A DNA stretch of 64,000 bases from Craspedostauros australis. Lineage: Eukaryota; Bacillariophyta; Bacillariophyceae; Mastogloiales; Achnanthaceae. The stretch lies in contig JAMXDE010000011.1 of the NCBI GenBank assembly GCA_026770025.1, positions 620,001-684,000 of the forward strand, read 5' to 3'. Numbering within the stretch: position 1 is the first letter of the stretch; each line of letters opens with the position of its first letter. The notes below the pieces were generated by a model. It searched no databases, was not told the origin of the DNA, and worked only from the letters and a program-made list of their open reading frames with translations. The position numbers and the translations under genes were made by a program. Of this stretch, positions 55,270 through 64,000 are shown one piece after another.

Positions 55270-58200
55270 TTAGGCGCCGCAGTTGAGGCATTCCTCCTCT
55301 TCGTTGATGCCCAAGGCAGCGGAATCGATGAGCGGCTTGGCTGGTGCGGGGTGGTTCATGCCGGTGTCATCGTCGGCTGGCTTGGCGGCAAGCTTGGCCT
55401 CGCGCAGCTTGTCGGCGAGGAGCTGCTCCTGGTTCACGGTGAACTGGATGGCATCGGCCTTGGGGCGGGTTCGCAGGTAGTACATTCCAGTCTTCAAGCC
55501 CTTCTTCCAGGCGTAGAAGTGCATGGAGGTGAGCTTGGTGGAGCTTGGGTCGGCGATGTGCACGTTCATGCTCTGGCTCTGGCAGATGAAGGGAGCGCGG
55601 TCGGCTGCCATGTCGAGGACGACGCGCTGGGAGATCTCCCACACGGTCTTGTAGACGGCGCGGACCTCCGGTGGGATCTCCGGGACGTTCTGGACGGAAC
55701 CGCGGTCGGCGATGATGCGGTTGCGGACGGATGAGGTCCAGATGCCGCGTCTGGTGAGCTCGCGCAACAGATGTTTGTTGACGACGGTGAATTCACCCGC
55801 GAGGACACGGCGGTTGTAGATGTTGGACGTGAAGGGTTCGGTGGATTCGTTGTTGCCCAGGATCTGGGCCGTGGAGGCTGTTGGCATCGGTGCGACGAGC
55901 AACGAGTTGCGCAGTCCATGCTCGGCAATCCGAGCCTTGAGGCTGGCCCAGTCCCAGCGGTTGCTGGGTTGGATGTTCCAAAGGTCGAACTGCAGCTTGC
56001 CCTTGCTGGCTGGCGATCCCTCGTAGGACTCGTAGTGACCGAGTTCCTCTGCGAGTTCGCAACTGGACGTGCAGGCACCGAAGTAGATGGTCTCGAAGAT
56101 TTCGCGGTTCAGCTTGGCTGCCTCCGGCGACTCGAACGGGATGTTGAGGATCATGAAGACATCTGCGAGGCCTTGCACGCCGATTCCGATCGGGCGGTGT
56201 CTCATGTTCGAGTTGCGTGCCTCCGGGATGGGGTAGTAGTTGCGATCGATGATCTTGTTGAGGTTGCGTGTGATGACCATGGTGACCTCTTTGAGCTTGT
56301 CGAAGTCGAAGATCTTTGGCGAGTTGGGCTGATCGAAGGTGTTCTCCAAAGGACGCACGAGGCTGCTGAGACTGATGGAGGCGAGGTTGCAGACAGCGGT
56401 CTCATCAGGCGCGGTGTACTCCATGATCTCCGTGCACAGGTTGGAGCAGCGGATGGTTCCGAGGTTCTGCTGGTTGGACTTCGAGTTGGCATGGTCCTTG
56501 TACAGCATGTACGGTGTGCCAGTCTCCACCTGCGAGTCCAGGATGGCGAACCAGAGATCCTGCGCCTTGATGGTCTCGCGTGCCAGTCCCTGGCTCTCGT
56601 AGCGTTCGTAGAGCTCCTTGAAGTCGTTGCCCCAAACATCGGCAAGTCCTGGTGCCTCGTGCGGGCAGAACAGGGACCACGTGCCGTTGCTCTGGACACG
56701 CTCCATGAAGAGGTCGGAGATCCAGAGGGCGTAGAAGAGATCACGCGCACGGTCGGCTTCGTTTCCGTGATTCTTGCGCAGGTCGAGGAACCCCATGATG
56801 TCCGCATGCCACGGCTCGAGGTAGATGGCGATGGATCCCTTGCGCTTGCCGCCGCCCTGGTCGACGTATCGCGCAGTGTTGTTGAAGACGCGGAGCATGG
56901 GGATGATGCCGTTGGATGTCCCGTTGGTTCCCGCAATGTAGGATTGGCTGGCACGGATGTTGTGGATGGCGAGGCCGATTCCGCCGGCGTATTTGGAGAT
57001 GATGGCACAGTCCTTGAGCGTGTCGTAGATGCCGTCGATGGAGTCCTCCTTCATGGTGAGGAGGAAGCAGGAAGACATCTGCGCGTTTGGCGATCCGGCG
57101 TTGAAGAGAGTCGGTGTGGCGTGGGTGAAGTACTTTCCGGAAAGCATCTCGTACGTCTCGATGGCAGCATCGATGTCATCGCCGTGAATGCCAACGGCGA
57201 CGCGCATGAGCATCATCTGCGGACGCTCCACGATCTTGCCGTGCATCTTGAGCAGGTAGCTCTTCTCCAGCGTCTTGAAGCCGAAGTAATCGTACTCGTA
57301 ATCTCTGTCGTGCACGATGGAAGAATCCAACCGCTCCTTGTGCTTCATGACTGTTTGGTAGTGCTCCTGGGACACCAGCGATGCTGGCTTGTTGGTCTTT
57401 GGGTGCACATAGCTGTAGAGTGCCTGTGTCAGCTCCGAGAAGGACTTCGTGGTGAGCTTGTGGAGGTTGGAGACGGAGATGCGTGCAGCCAGGATGGAGT
57501 AATCCGGGTGCTGCGTAGCGAAGGAGGCTGCGGTTTGCGCTGCCAATCTGCAAGAGCGACAATGTGACCATCAGCGCGTTTGTTGCGTGCGTTGCGTGCG
57601 TTTTGTGTTGGGTTTGGAATTGGGCAGATTTCATGCCAAGAAAAGGTGAAGCAAGACAGACAGAGAGACGTGGGGTTCAATAATGTGAGTGCTCGTTCAG
57701 CGATAGACCAAAAGTATCATTATCGTGTGTTGCATTGGAGACAGACAGACAGTGACGTTGGCAACATCGTTGCCTGATGGGTGAGAGACCACTGAGCCAT
57801 GATGCGGTCTTCAACAAAGCAACGCAGAAAGTGATCGAATTCATGACGTACTCATCGAGCTCGCTGGTGGTGACTCCTGGGTACACACCCTGGATGACCT
57901 TCTGCGAGATGATTACTGGGTCAACGTGCTGTTGTTGTTCCATCGCGGTTGTTGTCCGTTGTTGTTGTTGTTGTTGTTGTTGTTGTTCGGGTCAGTGCGT
58001 GGCAATGCAAGTGGAAGATTGGGATGAGGCAGTGTGAGCAACATTGCGATGTACGGCGCAGATGTTGACGTGGAGGAGGGTGCAGTTACAAACCATTTTG
58101 TTCGTTACTTCATGCCAATGCCAAACCTTTCATTTTTCGTCCATCTCTTGTTCTTGGTGCTTGTTACTGCAGTTGCTGCATGTGTGCTTTGCGTACCTTT

Positions 58201-58298
58201 TGCTCCAATCCGTAGCACAGCTTTTGGATGCGGCTTGTGATCTTGTCAAAATGCACCGCCTCCTTGTGGCCATCGCGCTTCAAGACAAAGAAGGACAT
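55270..58298 (-). CDS. RNR1: Ribonucleoside-diphosphate reductase large subunit, 818 aa
   Basis: Three exons: 58298-58197, 57928-57852 and 57547-55270. The splices give [18 protein letters not shown] and [15 protein letters not shown], reproducing the known class Ia sequence. The enzyme reduces ribonucleoside diphosphates to deoxyribonucleotides in the cytosol, with the R2 subunit as radical source. Exon 1 begins the ATP-cone ([20 protein letters not shown]), the allosteric activity site. The catalytic barrel has [12 protein letters not shown] and the finger-loop CNLASISL, with the radical-site region SNLCTEIME between them, plus the [13 protein letters not shown] block. The C-terminus EECLNCGA carries the CxxC pair that is re-reduced by thioredoxin. 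Introns are 268 and 304 bp with GTACGY donors; the first holds a (GTT)n run. It shares its upstream region with the RAD51-paralogue gene, where E2F-type sites occur. Confidence 0.95.
57958..57984. repeat. (GTT)9 microsatellite in RNR1 intron 1
   Basis: Nine GTT units lie just upstream of the acceptor of intron 1. On the coding strand this is (AAC)n, close to the CAACAACAG acceptor. Confidence 0.85.
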
Positions 58299-59367
58299 GG
58301 TTGATGTGTGTGTGCGTGTGTGTGATGCGCGGACTTGTGGGAATATGCTTTTTTGTGTGCAATGGAGTTTCTTCGTTGTTGCTGCTCGTTGGTTCTTGCT
58401 CGTTGCTTGCTCTTTGATGTTGTGTCTGACTTGGTTGCTCAATGTTGGGATTGGCAAGTTATGATACCACCTTGATCCAGGAGAGTGGCAGACGGGATGA
58501 AGGATGCTTTTGGGCAAGAAAGATGATGGAGAAGAAGTTGGGTGAGAGAATCGCCAAAATGTGACAGACAACGAAAGCAGCTCTTTTGTGTGTGTGTTGA
58601 GTCAGGGAACCAGACCAACACGCGAACGCGACGCACTCGACCGAACCATTTCAGCGATGCACGTTGTTTTCGTGCGATCATCGATGGCTGCGCGCGCCAG
58701 AATTGCGCGCTCGTGCTTTTCCGTGTCGACGGTGACAAACGCGCCAAAAAAGTGTGACATATCAACGCCTAAATAAGTCCCTTCTTCGAGGAATCGACTT
58801 CGCGCCAAAATTCAAAATGTGTGTTTCATTCGGGTTGATCGGTATCTTCGACTAGTTCGAGCACACAACTTTCGACACAAACAGAGTCGATCCCGAATTT
58901 GCATCCGACAGCGACCACCAAGAACAACACCAACGGCGGCACACACAGGCACACCCAACAAAGCTGGAGGGAAAAAAATGGGTCAGCACAAAGGGCGTCG
59001 GTCACAACATCGAGAGAGTCGTTGGATGGGGTGTACACACTAGTTCAACTACGAGTTCAACTACGAGTGCTTCCAGAGCCAAAGACAAAACGCAGGAAAG
59101 AGAGGAAGGGAGAACGAGATCGGCAGCACTTCACGCCAACCTGCCACCATCCGCCACCGAGAAGGAGAAGACAGAGGAGTGCCTCATACTTGCCTCCAAT
59201 TCGCTTCAATTGCGTCGCGTTATCTCGCGCCATTTCCCGTTGCCACCATCCTGCCAAGCCAGCCTGTGTCTGTGTGTTTGTTGGTGTGAGTGTTCCATTC
59301 ATAACACAACAAGAACATAATACTCTTGTGTATTGGACTTGCCGTACAATAAAAGAGAACAGAAAGG
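58299..59367. promoter_or_regulatory. Shared divergent promoter of RNR1 and XRCC3-like gene, with E2F-type sites
   Basis: A 1069-bp spacer. GCGCCAAA at 58741-58748 and CGCGCCAAAA at 58801-58810 match the E2F/DP consensus (TTTSSCGC, reverse strand); the second reads TTTTGGCGCG on the minus strand. A weaker CGCCAAAA lies at about 58552. The two strong sites lie 54 bp apart in the middle of the spacer, about 440-510 bp from the RNR1 start codon and about 560-620 bp from the XRCC3-like start codon. Confidence 0.6.
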
Positions 59368-60924
59368 ATGCCTCCATCAGTTGATGCCTTACCCATGCGC
59401 GTCGACTCCCATGGGTCTTACGCCCAAGAGCAACAGCACCAAGAGCAACAGCACCAAGAGCAACAACATCAGCAGAAACGGCAGCATCCACAGCACCAAC
59501 AGGTTCATCAGACGATCATGCATGGATGGGATCAGAAGCCAGCAGCTGTCGTGACACCCCCTCAGACCAATGGATATGCGAAGAAGCAAGGATACGAGTA
59601 TGTGTTATCGTCGTCTCCTCACAACAAGCGTCAACGTAACGAACGCACAAACTCGTATGCCAACAGCCACGACCAACGCAGGCAGTGGGAAGGACGGAAT
59701 CACAGCCGGTGTCCTCCATACGTCGTTGGGCGTCCATCACACCTTCATGGACGTGTGCAGGTTGCAGTTCCAACACCAAAAACGGCGCTGCAGATGCTGT
59801 TGGAGGAGCACAAGCAACGCAGACCTGATCTGCACAGGAACCGCTCATCATCCAATCGTAACGGTCCGAATGGCGAAAGCCAGGCAGATGACGAGGATGA
59901 TGCCCAGAATGCAACGGAGGCGACAGGCCCTGCAATCCCACTGTGCGTCTCTCTCTTCCCGGGCAGACCAGATCTCATCCTGCTTCCGCAGCATCTCACA
60001 CAGATCGCCGGACCTGCTGGATCTGGCAAGACGCAGTTGGCATTGCAGCTGTGCACAAGATTGGGAGTGCAACAGCAGTCGTCGGTCTACCTCACCATGG
60101 GATTTTCTGGCATGACGGACGCCAAGTTGGCCAGGCGCATCAAGGCGATCCTCCTGGCGTCCATCAAACCAGCAGACACAGGCAGTCGCGGTGCGAACAA
60201 GAAGGCAGCGCCTTCGAGTCAGCACCTGTCACCGGAAATGGATCAATTCGTGAAGGAAGTGCTGGGGAGGATACATCTCGGCAGAGTCGTCAATCCTGAT
60301 GATTTGGAGGCCACGTTGAGTCGCAAGCTGCCTGAACTGTTGAACAGAAACAACCAGCGGAACAGCAGCAACACAAACAGTAGCAACACAGGACAGCAGC
60401 AGGAGCAGCAGCAGGGATCAGCAACAGCCCCCATTTCGTTGGTGGTTCTTGACAGCATGGCAAACGTATTTCGAATACCCGAAGGGGAAGGCTCCGGTGC
60501 GTCCTCCAAGCAGGCTGCATCATTCAATGGATTCGCCTCGTCGAAATGGTGCGAACGGTCCTCGAGCTTTTTCAAAACGGCGACGAAGTGCCAAAAGCTG
60601 GCAGCCAAGTACAACGTCGCCTTTCTATTCCTCAACCAAGTCACGACCCGATTGTCATCCAACGAAGACAATCGCAACAAAGATGACAAGACACCACCCA
60701 GAAAATGTATCACGCAACCGGCCTTGGGTTTGGCATGGTCACATTGCATGAACGCGACGTACATGATCACGAAGCGGCAAGGCTCGGGAAGCCGCAGCAA
60801 ATCATCGATGGTGGCAACACGTGTATTGGAGTGCTTGAAGTCGCCGCATGTGGGGCGAGAGGACACGCAGGCAGCATTCTTCATTGATCATCGTGGACCC
60901 ATCCTGGTACCCACCAGCAGATAG
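59368..60924 (+). CDS. RAD51 paralogue, XRCC3-like, 518 aa
   Basis: Single exon. The RecA-fold core runs from about residue 210 to the end. Walker A is GPAGSGKTQLALQLC, Walker B ISLVVLDSMANVF, and the later ALGLAWSHCMNATYMI block resembles the LGLAW segment of XRCC3. LTQIAGPAGSGKTQ also fits XRCC3/RAD51 paralogues, which help RAD51 filament assembly in homologous recombination. The N-terminal 200 residues are unusual: a Gln/Glu/His tract encoded by a 15-bp tandem DNA repeat, then a basic low-complexity region and a short helix (TALQMLLEEHKQRRPD). A second Asn/Ser/Gln-rich insert lies before Walker B. The assignment to XRCC3 rather than another paralogue is tentative. It is divergent from RNR1. 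Confidence 0.82.
   Translation: MPPSVDALPMRVDSHGSYAQEQQHQEQQHQEQQHQQKRQHPQHQQVHQTIMHGWDQKPAAVVTPPQTNGYAKKQGYEYVLSSSPHNKRQRNERTNSYANSHDQRRQWEGRNHSRCPPYVVGRPSHLHGRVQVAVPTPKTALQMLLEEHKQRRPDLHRNRSSSNRNGPNGESQADDEDDAQNATEATGPAIPLCVSLFPGRPDLILLPQHLTQIAGPAGSGKTQLALQLCTRLGVQQQSSVYLTMGFSGMTDAKLARRIKAILLASIKPADTGSRGANKKAAPSSQHLSPEMDQFVKEVLGRIHLGRVVNPDDLEATLSRKLPELLNRNNQRNSSNTNSSNTGQQQEQQQGSATAPISLVVLDSMANVFRIPEGEGSGASSKQAASFNGFASSKWCERSSSFFKTATKCQKLAAKYNVAFLFLNQVTTRLSSNEDNRNKDDKTPPRKCITQPALGLAWSHCMNATYMITKRQGSGSRSKSSMVATRVLECLKSPHVGREDTQAAFFIDHRGPILVPTSR
59425..59469. repeat. 15-bp tandem repeat coding for QEQQH
   Basis: CAAGAGCAACAGCAC occurs twice perfectly and a third time with small changes. It encodes the N-terminal Gln-rich tract of the RAD51 paralogue. 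Confidence 0.85.
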
Positions 60925-61186
60925 AACATGACATGCTCGTCGCGGTGTGGCCAACAATCCATAGTGATTTCAGCAAGCTGCATATGCCACCGTTGATGAT
61001 TCTGCTCTCTCTAATTCATTTCTTACATCCAGCACGGATAGGTTTTCACAGTTTTGATTTCAGAGTCTTCCCACTTTGCGGAAGCAGCGCCGTTCCAAAC
61101 TTTTGTCCTTGTGGATACTACCAGATGTATAGCACACTGCTCTGCTCTGTACTCTGCTCTACTCTACTCTCTGTTGTTCTCAAACA

Positions 61187-63033
61187 TCACGACATCGACA
61201 TTCCACGGTGCTTGGAGCTGCGCATTGCGATCTCTACTGGGTTGATGGGGTCCTTGAGCTTCCACGTTCCCATCATGCAGCAGCAATCGTGTTCCACCTG
61301 GATGGATGCCAAGGTGTTGCGCTTGTAGGCCATCTGCTTGGCCCCGGTGGCCTTTGCAACATCGCGGGGTGTCTTGATGACGAATTTGGAATCCCTCTCC
61401 GGACCAGCGAGCGGATTCTCCTTCAGCTCGTCCAATCCAAGCTCATCCGCCATGAGCGTCATAATGAAGCGTTTGGGGCGGAAGGTGCGCAGCACGTTGT
61501 TCACGAGGCTGCGGTAGGATGACACCTTCTGGTTGGTTTCGAAAGACACGTACGACGAGCCCGACTCAGGCGTAATGTGGATGGTGGAGTAGGATTTGAA
61601 CAGGATAGCATTCATGCTGTACCCGCACGGCTCGAAGGCTCGGTCGTCGATGATGGCGCCCGGGCAGAGAACGTCGATGCCCGAGTTGCGCGTTTGCTCG
61701 CGGGAGATACGTTTGGCCTCTTCATCCTTCGTCTCGTCCTGTCGGTCCGTGTCATAATTCTCGTACATGAAGACGTTGGCAACATCTTCGTCGATGTCGA
61801 ACATCATGATGTTCAACACGCGGTCCGTGTCGGTCTCGAGAGAATGGGCACGGATTGTGTTATCGGCGACGTACACGAACCAATGGTCGGCAGTCACTGA
61901 TCACGTATGTAGATGTTGTCGTTCGTTCGTGTGTTCGTTCGTTGGTTTAAGGAAAGAAGTGGTTTGAATAGGCTGGAACAAGTTGGTTTCAGTCCAAGTA
62001 CTGGAGTACCATACGTTTGGGCGTGCAACCAACTAATGCTGGCTGTTTGCATTCACGTTGTTGCACAGAGTACCAATACATTCACATCCGCATCCGCATC
62101 CACACCCACGAGTGCATTGTCCCCATTATACTCGTACGAACACATGCCATCAGGAGCGCTGTACTCACGCGGTCCAAGGGTGTAGCCGTTGCCATTCAAA
62201 CGGTCGCACAGGCTCTTGTGGCTGTTCAAGTACTCCAACTCCTGTAGGAAGGATTGATGGGGGAAGCACTGGTCGCCTGGGAAGTTGAAGTTCTTTCGGC
62301 TGTAGCCCACCCAGTCAATTTCCAAGCCAAGGCGATGTCCCAGCTTGATGAGGATGGCGATGCACCGGAGAAGCGTTGTTGTGCCGCACGTTTTCAGCAC
62401 CATCATGTAAGGATAGACGAAGAGCGATGATTCGCTGAGTACGTACGCCTGTGGTCGCGCAATGTGTTTACCATAGTGAGGCATGGTATACATACCAGCA
62501 TGCATAAAGGTGAAAGAGTAGAGCAGATGAGTAGGAGGTCAGATGGCGTGAGGACAATCTCAACTCAATGGCTTGGCCGCAAACGAATACTGTGCGTGTC
62601 GCCACTCCACAATCACGCAACTCGTCACACCCACACTTACATCCAAATATTGATTGGACACGCTGGACATGATGGTGCACTTGGCCCTTTCGCAGACCCG
62701 ATCGAGATTCGCCCTGCTGAGCTGACGCAATCCGATGCGGCCATTCTGATCCGGCGTATCCACCACATTCTCTTCCTTCTTGCGGAAGCAGACCTCCAGC
62801 GTTTTCTCCGGACCTTCAAAGACGCCCGTGTATTCTCGCATTCCGCTGGACGTGTCATCGTCAGAAATGAGATCATCCAACGGTGCTGTCACTTGCGTCT
62901 CATTGTCATGGTGAAGCCTGCCTTCGGCTGGTGGCTCCGACGGCCGGATGGCCATGTCGTCTGACTGACTTGCGATCAATTCTGGGTTGGTGCTTGGCAC
63001 CATCGTTAACTGTGAGCGCTGATGCGAGTACAA
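61187..63033 (-). CDS. AMD1: S-adenosylmethionine decarboxylase proenzyme, 460 aa
   Basis: Three exons: 63033-62641, 62448-62169 and 61896-61187, all in phase (donors GTAAGT and GTGAGT; acceptors CCACAG and GATCAG). The proenzyme cuts itself between Glu137 and Ser138 in YVLSESSLFVYP, and Ser138 becomes the pyruvoyl cofactor; KTCGTTTLLR follows as in all eukaryotic members. GPLTADHWFVYVADN and the C-terminal part (MFDIDEDVANVF, PCGYSMNAI, IHITPESGSSYVSFETN) complete the fold. Product is decarboxylated SAM, donor of aminopropyl groups for spermidine and spermine (and, in diatoms, long-chain polyamines used in silica walls). The N-terminal 60 residues are variable and acidic; a second Met at 63003 is an alternative start. 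It is convergent with the XRCC3-like gene. Confidence 0.93.
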
Positions 63034-64000
63034 TCCGATGTCATGCGATGCGGCACGATTGGATGTAATTAAAATGACGATTGTTCCACGTGATGAAGAG
63101 GGTTGTTGAAAGTCGTAAAATGAGGTTGAAGTGTTGTGGAGTCGAGTGGAGCACTCAACTTTATTATGCCAACATGAAAGAGGAACGCCACATTGGTTGG
63201 CTGGAGACCATCAGTGCAACTCCAAAGGCCGACAGTCTGCCAAGGAGCGGGCAATTGGTTTTGTTCCTCTCGTGCGGATTCACTGAATGAAACAGTTCTC
63301 TCGGCTGGAGGCCAAAAGCTCAACTTACCTCCATCCGTACTCGTGATCGTCCGTGTCCTTGGCAATGAATCCACAGCACCGTCGCATTGTCGCTATCGAC
63401 TACCTTTCTGCAACCACAACGACATCATGCGTGGTGGTGGGTTTGGAGTTGTTGGTCTTCGCGCCGATGCCAAACAGAGCAGAGAGTCCCTCCAGCTTCG
63501 CATCACGCACACTCATCGTGTCATCCTTTGTCGTTCTTTGCGCAGTTGTTGCCTTCTTGTTTGTTGCCGCATCGCAAACCCAGACTCAAATTTGAATTTC
63601 CGTTCGACTCTTTTGGTGGTCGTGAGGTGCCTCATTTTGATTAGTTCGATCATAAGACAACATTGTAAACATGTTGTCTTGCTTCGATCCAACAGGCTAC
63701 GACGGTGATGGGCGTGTTCGCAACACACGTCATTCCAGTGGCACATGACGCAAGAAAAGGAATTCACGATTGCATGGATCTCACAAGACTCGCTGTACAC
63801 AATGTTGACACTGCGATTCACGATTCCATACGTGAATCAAGTACGTATGCATGCAAACCACGACAACACGACGCAAAGCACAAAAACGAACGCACACACA
63901 GGTGCCCAATCGGCAACATGCTGATTTGTGGGGATGTGCGGATTGGCGGACGATGACAGGATCCTTCCTTTTTGGGTTGGTTTCGTTTGGGTTGGTTTCG
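63034..64000. other. Upstream region of SAM decarboxylase
   Basis: 967 bp to the window edge, with no supported gene. A hairpin, GATTCACG-attccata-CGTGAATC, lies at 63815-63838. A 15-bp tandem duplication (TTTGGGTTGGTTTCG) ends the window at 63971-64000. Confidence 0.45.
63971..64000. repeat. 15-bp tandem duplication at window edge
   Basis: TTTGGGTTGGTTTCG occurs twice in a row and may continue outside the window. Confidence 0.8.

Noticed and set aside
55771-57567. 598-residue plus-strand frame opposite RNR1
   Set aside because: Opposite strand is unmistakable ribonucleotide reductase; this frame is a coding shadow.
1-64000. Bacterial features: operons, CRISPR arrays, riboswitches
   Set aside because: Introns, plastid presequences and eukaryotic gene families show this is nuclear eukaryotic DNA; no repeat-spacer arrays were seen.
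1-64000. tRNA or rRNA genes
   Set aside because: No cloverleaf or rRNA-like sequence was recognised by eye; a tRNAscan-SE run would be needed to be certain.
63971-64000. TTTGGG-like tandem as a telomere
   Set aside because: Only two 15-bp units with an extra GGTTTCG part are present, which does not match a telomeric repeat.

Overview
This is a nuclear genomic window from a eukaryote with a complex plastid, most probably a diatom or a close photosynthetic stramenopile. Three things point there. First, most multi-exon genes have GT-AG introns of about 110-530 bp with GTAAGT, GTGAGT or GTACGT donors. Second, six proteins begin with a signal peptide followed by an 'ASAF-like' site whose +1 residue is Phe, the plastid-import presequence known from diatoms and cryptophytes. 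Third, there is a heat-shock-factor gene and a PIF/Harbinger-type DDE transposase of kinds that are common in diatom genomes. The species assignment is inference.

Layout. 0-1.3 kb: an unrecognised two-exon gene on the minus strand. 1.3-6.1 kb: a transposon-rich stretch with a small MITE-like palindromic element and a PIF/Harbinger-like transposase gene that a second DNA transposon has split, leaving a clean TA duplication. 6.1-11.4 kb: a full-length ABCB-type transporter with the unusual order TMD-NBD-NBD-TMD. 11.9-15 kb: a plastid membrane protein and tubulin-folding cofactor E. 17.9-19.6 kb: a heat-shock transcription factor. 19.6-24.5 kb: a long gap without a supportable gene. 24.5-32.1 kb: an RCCR-like plastid protein, an STK16-like kinase, a plastid ThiO-type oxidase with a novel C-terminal tail, and a plastid MnmM/YtqB-type methyltransferase. 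33-46.3 kb: an EH-domain endocytic scaffold, a giant helical protein perhaps related to Nup188/Nup205, and a HAD nucleotidase. 46.5-52.6 kb: a UBL-PUB-STI1-UIM protein, a cN-II-like nucleotidase with a plastid presequence, and an M23/LytM-fold protein. 53-63 kb: plastid-type SHMT, the ribonucleotide reductase large subunit, an XRCC3-like RAD51 paralogue and S-adenosylmethionine decarboxylase.

Functional links. From about 24 kb onward the genes mostly alternate strand, giving divergent promoter pairs and tight convergent ends. Several concern nucleotide and one-carbon metabolism and DNA maintenance (SHMT, ribonucleotide reductase, two nucleotidases, RAD51 paralogue, SAM decarboxylase). The ribonucleotide reductase and RAD51-paralogue genes are divergent and share an intergenic region holding two perfect E2F-type sites, which suggests joint S-phase control. 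All exon boundaries are my own reading of splice signals and frame continuity. No transcript or database evidence was available.
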